A DNA stretch of 64,000 nt from Prosthecobacter sp. (GTDB taxonomy: Bacteria > Verrucomicrobiota > Verrucomicrobiia > Verrucomicrobiales > Verrucomicrobiaceae): the NCBI GenBank assembly GCA_021733925.1, contig JAIPJY010000032.1:1-64000 (forward strand). Direction: 5' to 3'. Shown here in pieces: positions 42,918-51,974 of this stretch. The notes beneath the pieces are model-generated. The model was given only the letters and a program-made list of their open reading frames with translations, was not told where the DNA came from and did no database searches. Within the stretch, counting starts at the first letter, position 1; every line of letters begins with the position of its first letter. Position numbers and translations under genes: made by a program.

Positions 42918-43412
42918 CTACTCAAACGCGATGTTGCCCGGATGCAGGTCGGATAGGAAAATGCCGTGGCATTCGAGTTCTCGCATAACCTTTTTAACTT
43001 CCGGCCAGCGGTCTTCGAATTTTTCCATGCGATCCATTTCCCACGCCTCCCAGGCTTCCTCGTGAAAATCGAAAGGTTCGTCCAGGAGCGCCCCGGCGAA
43101 ATCGAGCAGATAAGGCGGCCTCACAATTGTCATCTCGACCACGAGCCATGCGTCATCGTGATGCAGATAGGCTGGCACCGCAAAGCCACGTACGCTTTCC
43201 AAATGCACTTCACAGAGGCGCAGATAGCAGTCCCGCTCTCGGACATAAGGTTTATCGGCTCGAAAAAGCTTTGCCGCCCATGGCTGAATTCGTTCCTTGC
43301 TGTGCAGGAGCCAGACGCTACCATCTACACCGAAGCCAAGGCTGTCTCCCAGTTCCGCGTGACGGCTCTCGGCATACTTCAGTGCCTTTTGTTCCATGGA
43401 ATCGAACACCAT
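42918..43412 (-). CDS. Small protein-kinase-fold protein, truncated catalytic half
   Basis: Protein of 164 residues. It has a Gly-rich beta start (GFGVDGSVWLL), a Lys in AAKLFRA that would be the ATP-site lysine, and a C-terminal HGIFLSDLHPGNIAFE, the kinase catalytic loop with D155 and N160. The chain ends there: no DFG motif or C-lobe follows. Either this is a compact family that works without them or a pseudokinase. It is divergent from the small protein at 43456, with 43 nt between. Confidence 0.6.
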   Translation of the reverse strand: MVFDSMEQKALKYAESRHAELGDSLGFGVDGSVWLLHSKERIQPWAAKLFRADKPYVRERDCYLRLCEVHLESVRGFAVPAYLHHDDAWLVVEMTIVRPPYLLDFAGALLDEPFDFHEEAWEAWEMDRMEKFEDRWPEVKKVMRELECHGIFLSDLHPGNIAFE

Positions 43413-43455
43413 CCGCTCATCCTCGCCGAAATCCGGCTACAGCGCCACTGTTGAG

Positions 43456-43659
43456 ATGTTTCTCGACATAGATGGCGTGCGTCACGACGTGTCGCATATG
43501 GGGCCAGAGTTCATCATTCTCGCCCAGCCGGTGAACTATCCACCTTGTGAAGGTGTTGTGGGCCTGACCGTCGATGGCAGACTCAAACAATGGCCCGTCC
43601 GGCTCCCCGATGGCATCTCCCAAGTTGCAAGTCGCGTAAGAACCGCGAAAGCAGCTTAG
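43456..43659 (+). CDS. Small conserved-looking protein
   Basis: Protein of 67 residues beginning MFLDIDGVRHDVSHMGPEF; the ATG at 43456 is chosen. It ends in a basic tail. The composition (beta-rich, with GLTVDGRLKQWPVRLPDGI) looks like a genuine small domain, but I cannot name it. It is divergent from the kinase-fold gene and followed directly by the palindromic repeat. Confidence 0.45.
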   Translation: MFLDIDGVRHDVSHMGPEFIILAQPVNYPPCEGVVGLTVDGRLKQWPVRLPDGISQVASRVRTAKAA

Positions 43660-43685
43660 CCTCGGCGCAGCTCATTCAACGCGAC

Positions 43686-43774
43686 AGCGTCCTGGATTGC
43701 GCCGGACCTCCGGCGCTTTCGAACGTCCTCGGGCTCGCGAAAAGCTCCAGAGGGCTGGAGCAATCCAAAACGCT
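43686..43774 (+). repeat. Palindromic repeat element, copy 1 (downstream of uvrA)
   Basis: An 89-bp core bounded by AGCGTCCTGGATT and AATCCAAAACGCT, which are imperfect reverse complements of each other. Inside are the hairpins CGCCGG-ACCT-CCGGCG and GCTCCAG-AGGG-CTGGAGC. It ends 35 nt past the uvrA stop and matches the copy inside uvrA in opposite orientation, with similarity extending about 10 bp on each side. Confidence 0.9.
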
Positions 43775-43809
43775 CTCGCGGCTGTTATACTCTTATCGGC
43801 CACAAGTTC

Positions 43810-46800
43810 TCACAAAAACCGCGCCGTCTGGCTCCCCTTGCACTTCTTCACCTGCTCAGGTGTCCCCGCCGCCACCAGCTTCCCACCCTCAGGCCCGGCT
43901 TCGGGCCCGATGTCGATGAGGAAATCCGCTTCGGCATACACATCCGGATGATGCTCAATGACGACAACCGTGTGCCCTTCATCCACGAGACGATGCAGCA
44001 CGTCGATCAAGCGCGCCACGTCCTGCATGTGCAGACCGATCGTTGGTTCCTCAATGAGATATAGATTCCGTTTCCCGGCCACAGTGATGCCCTTGAGCCT
44101 CTCCTTGTTCGTGCGGCCATCGCCGCTGCGCAGTTCGGTGACGAGCTTGATGCGCTGCGCCTCGCCACCACTCAGCGTGGGGCTGGGCTGGCCGAGTTGC
44201 AGGTAGCCCAGGCCCGTGTCAGCCAGCAGTTTGAGTGGACGCGCAATCTTCTGCACCGGCGCGAAAAATTCCGCCGCCTCGGTGATGCTCATGCGCAGCA
44301 CATCGCCGATGTGTTTGCCATTGTACTCGATCTCCAGCGTGGATGAGTTGAAGCGCAGGCCGTTGCAGGCTTCGCAATGCACGCGTGTGGTCGGCAGGAA
44401 GGCCATCTCCACCTTGATCTCGCCATTGCCGCCACAGGTCTCGCAGCGGCCGCCTTCGGTGTTGAAGGAGAAACGGCTCGCCGTGTAGCCACGCGTGCGC
44501 GCCAGCGGCACCTGCGCAAAGAGCGCACGAATGTCATCGAGAATGCCCACATACGTCGCCGGACACGAGCGGCTGGTCTTGCCAATGGGCGATTGATCCA
44601 CCTCATGCACCGTCTGCAAATTTTCAAATCCGGTGATGGTCTTCCACGCCTTCACCACCTTGATCTTCGACTTGCTGATCTTCTCACGCACCGCAGGCGA
44701 AAGCGCGCCATGCATGAACGAACTCTTGCCGCTGCCGCTCACGCCCGTCAGCACCGTCAGGCGCCCCAGCGGAATGGACACATCAATGTTCTTCAAATTG
44801 TTCGCTGTCGCGCCGGTCACACGCAGCCAGCCTTCCTTTGCCTTCAGCGCAGGCAGGGGCCTGCGTGAACCACGCACTGGATGCTTCAGCGGCGTACGCA
44901 GGCTCGCCCCTGTGACGCTGTTCTTGTTCTTCAAAATCTGCGCCATCGTGCCCTGCGCCACGATCTGCCCGCCAAACTTGCCCGCGCCTGGCCCGAGATC
45001 GAGGATCGTATCCGCACGCTTCATCGTTTCGTCATCGTGCTCCACGACGAGCAGCGAGTTGCCCTTGTCTCGCAGCGCCATCAGCGTGTCGAGCAGCTTC
45101 TCGTTGTCGCGCGGATGCAGACCGATGGTCGGCTCATCCAGCACATACAAAACGCCACGCAGATTGCTGCCGAGCTGTGCCGAAAGCCGGATGCGCTGCG
45201 CCTCACCACCGCTGAGCGTATCCGCACTGCGATTGAGCTGAAGATAGCCCAAGCCCACCTCCTGCATGAACTTCAAACGCTGGGCGATCTCTTTGACGAT
45301 GTCGAGCGCGATGATGCCCTCCGTACCTTCAAACTTAAACTTCGCCAGCAGTTTGCCCGCATCTCCCGCCGTCAATCCGGCGAACTGCTGAATCTTCGTG
45401 CCCTGCACCTGTACCGCACGGCCGATCTCATTGATGCGGCTGCCCTGGCAGCTTGGGCAAATCTCACGTGGCTTCTCACCCTCATCATCCGCGCTTTCAA
45501 AACGACGCTCCTCTTCGAGCTCAGCCTCCAGCACCGACACATCCGGCTGCCTGTCGCTCAGGTCCGTTTTGTGGCCCTTGAGACCAAAGCCACGGCAGTC
45601 TTTGCACCAGCCATGCGGGCTGTTGAAGCTGAACAGTCGCGGGTCCAGCTCTTCAAACGACAGTCCGCAGGATGGACAGCTCATCTCCGTGCTCAGCACG
45701 TGCATCGTCTTGTCATTCAGCCGCAGCTTGATCGTGCCCTTGCCCATCTTCAGCGCCGTCTCAATCAATGGCCGCAGCTTCTCCGCATCATCGCTCTTGG
45801 CCACTCGGCCAATCACCGCATCAATCGTATGCTCCTTAAAGCGCTCCAGCCGCTGGAAGCCCGCCGTGTCGCGGAACTCGCCATCGACCAGCAGCGTCTC
45901 AATACCGTGCTTGCTCGCATGCTCCGCCACTTCGCTATGGAAGCCTTTGCGCGCCTTGATCAGCGGCGCCAGCAGATGCCCGCCACCGCTGCGCAGATGC
46001 TGCTGCACCGTTTTCAAAATCGCCTGCACGCTCTGCTTCTTCACCGGCACATTGCATGATGGGCAGTACTGCGTCCCCAGCTTGGCAAACAGCAGACGGA
46101 AAAAGTGATAGATCTCCGTTACCGTCGCCACCGTCGATTTGCCACCGCCGCGCGAGATGCGCTGCTCAATGGCGACCGTCGGCGGCACGCCCGTGATGAG
46201 ATCCACCTCCGGCTTCTCCATCTGCTCCACAAACGTCCGTGCATACACCGACATGCTGTCCAGAAAGCGACGCTGCCCTTCCGCAAAGATCAAATCAAAC
46301 GCCAGCGATGACTTCCCGGAACCGCTCAGTCCCGTCACCACCACAAACTCATCCAGCGGAATATCCAGCGAGATGTTTTTCAAATTATGTTCACGCGCAC
46401 CACGGATGCTGATCATGTTGCTGGTCTCCTGCGGCAGCGAGAGATCTCTCCTTGGAGTCTCCGCCACACGGCTCGCAGCATGTCCCTTCGAACCTGAAAG
46501 CAGCTCATGCAGATAACGCCCCGTGTGCGAAGCCGCACACTCCGCCACCTCTTCTGGCGTCCCCGCAATCACCAAACCTCCGCCCGCTTCTCCGCCTTCC
46601 GGCCCGAGATCAATCACCCAGTCGGCGCATTTGATGACTTCAAGATTGTGCTCGATGACGAGCAGGCTGTGGCCTTCCTCAACGAGACGCTGCAGCAGCT
46701 TCACCAGCAGCGCGATGTCATCAAAGTGCAGGCCCGTCGTCGGTTCATCCAGTAGCAGCAGACTGCCTGCCGCTGAGCCCGCCGGGTTTTCAATCAAATG

Positions 46801-49458
46801 GCCAATGAGCTTCAGACGCTGCGCCTCACCGCCCGAAAGCGTATTCAGCGGCTGCCCAAGCTTCAGATAGCCAAGCCCCGCTTCATTCAAAAGATGCAGC
46901 TGCGCCACGATCTGCTTCGCCTTCTTCGACGACTCAAACAGCGGGCTGCTGAACCACTCCACCGCAGCCTCCGCTGTCATGCCGAGCACATCGTGAATGC
47001 TCTGCCCATGCAGCAAAATCTTCAGCGCAGGCGGCTGGTAGCGCTTCCCTTCGCACTCAGGGCAGGTCACATACAGATCGCTCAGGAACTGCATCTCGAT
47101 CTTCTCAAAGCCATTGCCCGCGCAGCGCTCGCAGCGCCCTTCGCCGGAATTGAAGCTGAAGAAGCCCGGCATGATCCCTTGCGCCTTCGCATCGTCCGTC
47201 TCGCTGAACAGTGTGCGGATGTGATCAAAGGCACCCAGAAACACCGCCGGTGTCGAACGCGGTGTGCGCGCCAGCGGCGACTGGTCCACCATCACCACCT
47301 CATGCAGTTGCTCCCAGCCCGTGATCTTGCTCACGCGCCCAGGCTCTTCTTCACACACCTCACCACGCAGCCGTTGCAGGTTCCGGTACAGCACATCATG
47401 CACCAGCGTCGATTTCCCCGAACCGCTCACGCCCGTGATGCAGCAAAACACGCCGAGCGGAATGTCCACATCCAGCTTCTTGAGGTTGTTCTGTCTCGCT
47501 CCGCGAATGCTTAGAAAGCGTGCGACATCGCGCGCGAGCGTTTTGGAGTGCTCCAGTCCCCTGGAGCTTTTCGCGGACCGCGAAGCCTTCGAAAGCGCCG
47601 GAGGACCGGCGTACTCCAGGACGCTGTTGCGTTTAATAGAACGCCTCTTCTCCGGCACCGGCACACTCTTCCTCCCAAACAAATAATCCCCCGTCAGCGA
47701 CTTCACCTTCGCTCCCAGCTTTTCCAGCGGCCCGCTGAATACCAGCTCTCCACCCTTCGCTCCACGTCCCGGACCAATGTCGATCAAGTTGTCCGCGCTG
47801 CGCATCACCGCTTCTTCGTGCTCCACCACCAGCAGCGTGTTGCCCTTGTCCCGCAGACCTTCCATCACGCCAATGAGACGTCCGATGTCACGCGGATGCA
47901 GGCCGATGCTCGGCTCATCAAGCACAAACAGCGTGTTCACCAGCGAGGCACCCAGGCACGTCGTGAGATTCACCCGCTGCAACTCACCACCGCTCAGCGT
48001 GCGCGTTTGCCGGTCCAGATTCAGATACCCCAGGCCCGCACGATCCATGTAGCTGATGCGGCTGGCGATTTCGCCCCGCAGCATCGTCGCCACATGATCG
48101 CTCGCCTTGATCGGCCACGACTGCACCAGCGGATGCAGATCGCTCACCGGCAGTCTCGAAAGATCCGCGATGGTGTGCGTGCCGATGCGAAAATTGTATG
48201 CCTCCTTTTTCAAACGCCCGCCGCCGCAGTCCCCGCACTCCGTGTAGGCGCGGTAGCGGCTCAGGAACACACGCACATGCATCTTGTAGCTGCGCGACTC
48301 CTGCCATTTGAAAAATCCCCGCACACCATACCACTCGCCGCGATTGTACGCGTCTTCAGGATCATCACGCGTGCCCTCAATGAGCCACTTGCGATCTTCC
48401 TTGGAGTAATCCTCAAACGCCTTGTGAATGTCCACACCGCGCTTCCTCGCTGCCTTTTCCAGATCGACCTGCGACTCGCCATACGTGCTCCCTTGAAACG
48501 GCCGCACCAGACCTTGATTAATGCTCAGCGACGCATCCGGAATCGCCTTGCCCATGTCCAGCCCGAGAGTGCGGCCAAAGCCACGGCACGTCGGACACGC
48601 CCCAATCGGGCTGTTAAAGCTGAATAGGCCCGGCGTCGGCGCCGGCAGCGTGATGCCACAGTCCGCACAACTCCAGTCCGTGGAAAAATGCAGTGTCTCA
48701 TCGTCGATGCTCGCCGCGATCTTCCCCTTGCCATAGCGCAGCGCCGCTTCCAGCGCCTCGCTCACACGCGCCCGCTGCTTCGCCTCCAGCACCACACGGT
48801 CCTGCACTACCATCACCTGGGCAGGCAGCTTGCGGCCCTTGAGCGCGTCCTCTTCATCCAGGCGAATCACATTCCCATACAGCCACACCCGCAGAAAACC
48901 CTGCGCTTGCAGAAACGCCGCAAAGTCTGCCGTCACCGCATCCTTCGGCACCGCCACCGGAAACAAAATGAGCGCCTGCTTGCCCGCATGCGCGTTCAGC
49001 AGCTCATTGAGAATGCTCTCCGGCGACTCCGGCCGCACCGTCCGGTGGCAGGAAGGGCACGTAGCTTCCGCCAGGCGCGGAAACAGCATCTTCAGGTAGT
49101 CATTGATCTCCGTGATCGTCCCCACCGTCGAGCGCGTGCTGCGCATGTTGTTCACCTGCTCGATTGCAATCGCCGGCGGGATCCCTTCAATGGAGTCCAC
49201 CTTCGGCTTGTCCATCCGCTCAAAGAACTGCCGTGTGTACGGCGAAAACGTCTCCACATACCGCCGCTGCCCTTCCGCATAGATCGTGTCAAACGCCAGC
49301 GACGACTTCCCCGACCCGCTCGGCCCCGTGATCACATTCAGCTTCCCCAGCGGCAGATCCAGATCAATCCCCTTCAAATTGTTCTGCCTCGCCCCACGAA
49401 TGCGAATGACATCGTTGAGAGACTTCCGGGCGGCAGTTTTTTTGGCAACACGAGACAT
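43810..49458 (-). CDS. uvrA: Double-length UvrA, excinuclease ABC subunit A
   Basis: Protein of 1882 residues, twice the usual 940. It is two UvrA units fused head to tail, as known in Chlamydia and other PVC bacteria. Four ABC ATPase modules are complete: Walker [10 protein letters not shown] near 44, GVSGSGKST near 675, GLSGSGKSS near 1043 and GVSGSGKSS near 1569, with four LSGGE(L/A)QR signatures. Zinc fingers such as CPSC, CERC/CPEC and CETC/CEAC are present in both halves. UvrA finds bulky DNA damage with UvrB. Around residues 611-641 an 89-bp palindromic element is inserted in frame, in the linker before the second module (residues beginning [15 protein letters not shown]). No uvrB is nearby. 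Confidence 0.96.
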   Translation of the reverse strand: MSRVAKKTAARKSLNDVIRIRGARQNNLKGIDLDLPLGKLNVITGPSGSGKSSLAFDTIYAEGQRRYVETFSPYTRQFFERMDKPKVDSIEGIPPAIAIEQVNNMRSTRSTVGTITEINDYLKMLFPRLAEATCPSCHRTVRPESPESILNELLNAHAGKQALILFPVAVPKDAVTADFAAFLQAQGFLRVWLYGNVIRLDEEDALKGRKLPAQVMVVQDRVVLEAKQRARVSEALEAALRYGKGKIAASIDDETLHFSTDWSCADCGITLPAPTPGLFSFNSPIGACPTCRGFGRTLGLDMGKAIPDASLSINQGLVRPFQGSTYGESQVDLEKAARKRGVDIHKAFEDYSKEDRKWLIEGTRDDPEDAYNRGEWYGVRGFFKWQESRSYKMHVRVFLSRYRAYTECGDCGGGRLKKEAYNFRIGTHTIADLSRLPVSDLHPLVQSWPIKASDHVATMLRGEIASRISYMDRAGLGYLNLDRQTRTLSGGELQRVNLTTCLGASLVNTLFVLDEPSIGLHPRDIGRLIGVMEGLRDKGNTLLVVEHEEAVMRSADNLIDIGPGRGAKGGELVFSGPLEKLGAKVKSLTGDYLFGRKSVPVPEKRRSIKRNSVLEYAGPPALSKASRSAKSSRGLEHSKTLARDVARFLSIRGARQNNLKKLDVDIPLGVFCCITGVSGSGKSTLVHDVLYRNLQRLRGEVCEEEPGRVSKITGWEQLHEVVMVDQSPLARTPRSTPAVFLGAFDHIRTLFSETDDAKAQGIMPGFFSFNSGEGRCERCAGNGFEKIEMQFLSDLYVTCPECEGKRYQPPALKILLHGQSIHDVLGMTAEAAVEWFSSPLFESSKKAKQIVAQLHLLNEAGLGYLKLGQPLNTLSGGEAQRLKLIGHLIENPAGSAAGSLLLLDEPTTGLHFDDIALLVKLLQRLVEEGHSLLVIEHNLEVIKCADWVIDLGPEGGEAGGGLVIAGTPEEVAECAASHTGRYLHELLSGSKGHAASRVAETPRRDLSLPQETSNMISIRGAREHNLKNISLDIPLDEFVVVTGLSGSGKSSLAFDLIFAEGQRRFLDSMSVYARTFVEQMEKPEVDLITGVPPTVAIEQRISRGGGKSTVATVTEIYHFFRLLFAKLGTQYCPSCNVPVKKQSVQAILKTVQQHLRSGGGHLLAPLIKARKGFHSEVAEHASKHGIETLLVDGEFRDTAGFQRLERFKEHTIDAVIGRVAKSDDAEKLRPLIETALKMGKGTIKLRLNDKTMHVLSTEMSCPSCGLSFEELDPRLFSFNSPHGWCKDCRGFGLKGHKTDLSDRQPDVSVLEAELEEERRFESADDEGEKPREICPSCQGSRINEIGRAVQVQGTKIQQFAGLTAGDAGKLLAKFKFEGTEGIIALDIVKEIAQRLKFMQEVGLGYLQLNRSADTLSGGEAQRIRLSAQLGSNLRGVLYVLDEPTIGLHPRDNEKLLDTLMALRDKGNSLLVVEHDDETMKRADTILDLGPGAGKFGGQIVAQGTMAQILKNKNSVTGASLRTPLKHPVRGSRRPLPALKAKEGWLRVTGATANNLKNIDVSIPLGRLTVLTGVSGSGKSSFMHGALSPAVREKISKSKIKVVKAWKTITGFENLQTVHEVDQSPIGKTSRSCPATYVGILDDIRALFAQVPLARTRGYTASRFSFNTEGGRCETCGGNGEIKVEMAFLPTTRVHCEACNGLRFNSSTLEIEYNGKHIGDVLRMSITEAAEFFAPVQKIARPLKLLADTGLGYLQLGQPSPTLSGGEAQRIKLVTELRSGDGRTNKERLKGITVAGKRNLYLIEEPTIGLHMQDVARLIDVLHRLVDEGHTVVVIEHHPDVYAEADFLIDIGPEAGPEGGKLVAAGTPEQVKKCKGSQTARFL
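47537..47625 (-). repeat. Palindromic repeat element, copy 2 (in frame inside uvrA)
   Basis: This 89-bp core matches copy 1 in the reverse orientation and keeps the uvrA reading frame open through all of it, adding about 30 residues. Bounding arms AGCGTTTTGGAGT and ACTCCAGGACGCT pair imperfectly; internal hairpins CTCCAG/CTGGAG and CGCCGG/CCGGCG are kept. UvrA homologues normally go straight from VPVPEKRR to the FL.IRGA start of the second module here. Confidence 0.92.
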
Positions 49459-49588
49459 GGGGGCGCGAGAGTAACGATACGCCCCTCACTGGCAACCGGG
49501 CGCTCGCGATGAAGAAAAGAAAGCGCGTGGACGTGGTGTTTCCAGCCCGGGAGATCAAGGAAGGCCGCGACGACGATGGCACAGTCTC

Positions 49589-49739
49589 GATCCCGAAGGG
49601 ATCACAGCAGGTGGCTTGAACAAGGCGGCGGTTCTACGGTCTCGGTCCCGAAGGGATCACAGCTGGTAGCCAGGGGTCGCAGACCCCTGGAAAGCCGTTC
49701 CACCCCACGCTCTCTCAAGGTTGCATCCCAAAGGGATGC
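49589..49739. repeat. REP-like palindrome cluster upstream of the transposase
   Basis: In order: GATCCC-GAA-GGGATC (49589-49603), a near copy GGTCCC-GAA-GGGATC (49644-49658), CCAGGGGTC/GACCCCTGG (49670-49690), and GCATCCC-AAA-GGGATGC (49723-49739). The stretch 49459-49877 holds no gene other than these palindromes. The last three recur in mirror order downstream of the transposase gene. Confidence 0.85.
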
Positions 49740-49877
49740 TAGCACGATACATTCCTCCCACCGCCCCCCAAATTCACGGCAATGCCTCTTCGCGCGCACC
49801 ACACGATAAAATGCCCATGAAAATCATTGCTCATTCTCCCACTCCCACGGCATCATGAGACGGTCCATCTGTCCCGA

Positions 49878-50324
49878 ATGCCCGGCACCTACACCTCGCT
49901 GCACTATCACGTGATCTTCTCAACGAAGAATCGGGAGCCTCTCATCGCCGCCGCATGGCGATCGCGACTCCACGAATACCTCGGCGGCATGATCCATGGC
50001 CTGGGTGGAACACCGCTCTGCATCGGAGGCGTGGCGGACCACGTGCATTTACTCTTTGGACTCAAAGCCACGCATTGCCTCTCCGACTTCATGCGGGATT
50101 TGAAGAAGGACGCGACGAACTGGACCAAGGAGACCCTCCAACAACCGCACTTCGCCTGGCAGGAAGGATATGCCGCCTTCACCGTCAGCCCGACGGCGAT
50201 TGAATCCGTGCGGGACTACGTCAATGACCAGGAGGAGCATCATCGGGTGCGGACATTCCGGGAGGGACTGGTGGCGATGTTGCGCCGTGCAGGCGTGGAA
50301 TTTGAGGAGCGCTATTTGGACTGA
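49878..50324 (+). mobile_element. REP-associated tyrosine transposase (IS200-like, RAYT)
   Basis: Y1/HUH transposase of 148 residues. The HUH metal motif is HVH at 55-57 (ADHVHLLFGL). The catalytic Tyr is Y114 in YVNDQEEHH. It begins MPGTYTSLHYHVIFSTKNR, typical of the family. RAYTs are single-copy, chromosome-domesticated relatives of IS200 that spread REP palindromes, and this one is flanked on both sides by mirror-image palindromes. The ATG at 49878 is the standard family start. No sign of frameshift or truncation, so it may be active. Confidence 0.93.
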
Positions 50325-50356
50325 GGCGCAAGTTAGGCGCTGGAAGAGAGGTGCTG

Positions 50357-50452
50357 GCATGCCTCCGGCATGCGCCCGTGAGAGGGGGCTGTGTGGATGC
50401 GCTTTCCAGGGGTCTTCGACCCCTGGCTACCTTCGGCGATCCCTTCGGGATC
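50357..50452. repeat. REP-like palindrome cluster downstream of the transposase
   Basis: In order: GCATGCC-TCC-GGCATGC (50357-50373), CCAGGGGTC/GACCCCTGG (50406-50426), GATCCC-TTC-GGGATC (50438-50452). This is the mirror image of the upstream set. The cluster ends 7 bp before the stop of the next lipoprotein gene on the opposite strand. Confidence 0.85.
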
Positions 50453-50458
50453 GTGGCT

Positions 50459-51244
50459 TCAGCCCACGGTAAACTCCAATTTTTCCTCCACGAAATCATC
50501 GACTGGGAAAGCATAAAAACAGCCATCCATTTCAACATAGATCTTGCCATTCAAAATTCCATGCACCGTTCCAATTTCTCCCAGTTCGCTGCCCACTAAG
50601 ACGTGACTCGGCAGATCGACATAAACCGTGCGCCATTTGGAGGGCAGCGCATCTTTGCCCGGTGCGCTTCCCACCTCAGGAATGAACGCGATGTGACGGT
50701 ATCTTGCTCCAGCACCACCAATGAAATCTTCGATGAGAACCTCGTGAGTGGCTTCCGTAAATTGGATGGTAGAAGACCCCATGACTTCGCCGCCGCCCTC
50801 CCATGTGAGCAGGCTTTCGGCACGCCCCATTTCCTTGCCTGAAACTTCAAGGATATGACGTGTGTTCGTACGGAGTGGGCCGCCACGATTTTTTACCAAG
50901 ATTCCTTTTCCGAGTTGTGTGCGGATCGCAATGCCCGGAGCAAGCTCAGTGGGGTGCCACTTCGATGTATCAACCCCATGATGTTCATCAAAAGGCAGCT
51001 TGTAAGACTTGATCACAGGCAATCCTGGAATCTCGCATCGATACGCCGCGTATTTGGCTGCATAGTTAGCTCTGTATTCGTTGTCCAATCCAGCCTGGCG
51101 TTCTCCTTCCTTCGTCATGCGCAGGGATTCTTGTTGCCACTCAGACAATGGAGGTGGCTTGGTGGAGCGACATGACGAAACACACGCAATGACCGCGATC
51201 AGGCTGAAATGGATTGCCGATTTGAACCCTGAGCGGTTATTCAT
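50459..51244 (-). CDS. Lipoprotein of unknown function, paralogue A
   Basis: Protein of 261 residues with a lipobox near CVSSC (C24-25 region). The mature part is beta-rich and ends NGKIYVEMDGCFYAFPVDDF followed by the tail KLEFTVG. The next gene on the same strand ends almost identically, so the two arose by duplication. No named domain is recognised. Its stop lies next to the REP cluster. Confidence 0.6.
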   Translation of the reverse strand: MNNRSGFKSAIHFSLIAVIACVSSCRSTKPPPLSEWQQESLRMTKEGERQAGLDNEYRANYAAKYAAYRCEIPGLPVIKSYKLPFDEHHGVDTSKWHPTELAPGIAIRTQLGKGILVKNRGGPLRTNTRHILEVSGKEMGRAESLLTWEGGGEVMGSSTIQFTEATHEVLIEDFIGGAGARYRHIAFIPEVGSAPGKDALPSKWRTVYVDLPSHVLVGSELGEIGTVHGILNGKIYVEMDGCFYAFPVDDFVEEKLEFTVG

Positions 51245-51277
51245 GGATGAAAGGATATTTTGCCTTGTGAAGCTGAA

Positions 51278-51964
51278 TCAACCAACGGTGAACTCCAGTT
51301 TTTTCAGGAGGAAGTCATCGAACGGGAAGGCGTAAAGCAGCCCGTCCATCTCCAGATAGAGCTTGCCGTTACCGATCCCGCGAATTCTGCCATGATCGGA
51401 ATTCGCGCTTAAGTAGTGCCGTGGGCGGCAGGGCCGCCAGATGTACTTAACTGTCCATTTTTCCGATGAAGTGGTTTGTTTGCTTCTCTCGAAAACAATG
51501 CAGCGTTTCGTGGTCCACGCCAGTTCTTCAAAGACCAGCAGGCTCTGGCATTCAGCATTATAATAGAAACGAGGCTCCACTGAGCCCTCGCCGACGTGGG
51601 TAGTGCTAAACAAGCTTTCCGCCTCTCCCACCTGTTTCCCGTCCCAGAACAGGCGATAACGTGACTTCGTGCGCATGGGTCCAGAGGAGTCGCCGTTCAC
51701 ATGAATCAGTTTGCCGAGTTCGAGCTTTAAAACGAGATGCTCTCCAACCGCCATGCTCTTGAAACGGTCTCCCGGCCCTTGAGACTCTTCCACAAAAGGC
51801 ACTTCGTTCTCTGCACACCGGTAGCGTTTATAGCGATCAACAAACTCAGCTTTTGGCTGCTCGTCAAGCACAGGTGGAGGTTTAAGGCGTTTGTTCACGC
51901 CGCTTTCAGACTGGCATGATGCAAGCAATAACGCACAGGCAGCTAGGATTAAATTCTTCATCAA
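51278..51964 (-). CDS. Lipoprotein of unknown function, paralogue B
   Basis: Protein of 228 residues with lipobox LASC (C17). It shares the C-terminal pattern NGKLYLEMDGLLYAFPFDDF and the ending KLEFTVG with paralogue A. The upstream parts share layout (RYRCAENE versus AYRCEIPG, and AESL blocks) but are divergent. The two genes are in tandem, 33 nt apart, and are likely co-transcribed. Confidence 0.6.
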   Translation of the reverse strand: MMKNLILAACALLLASCQSESGVNKRLKPPPVLDEQPKAEFVDRYKRYRCAENEVPFVEESQGPGDRFKSMAVGEHLVLKLELGKLIHVNGDSSGPMRTKSRYRLFWDGKQVGEAESLFSTTHVGEGSVEPRFYYNAECQSLLVFEELAWTTKRCIVFERSKQTTSSEKWTVKYIWRPCRPRHYLSANSDHGRIRGIGNGKLYLEMDGLLYAFPFDDFLLKKLEFTVG

Positions 51965-51974
51965 GGGAATGCAG

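Noticed and set aside
43590-43919. Small plus-strand gene spanning the repeat after uvrA
   Set aside because: Its sequence is the repeat itself plus the antisense end of uvrA; the apparent similarity to the UvrA linker is due to the shared repeat, not to a gene.
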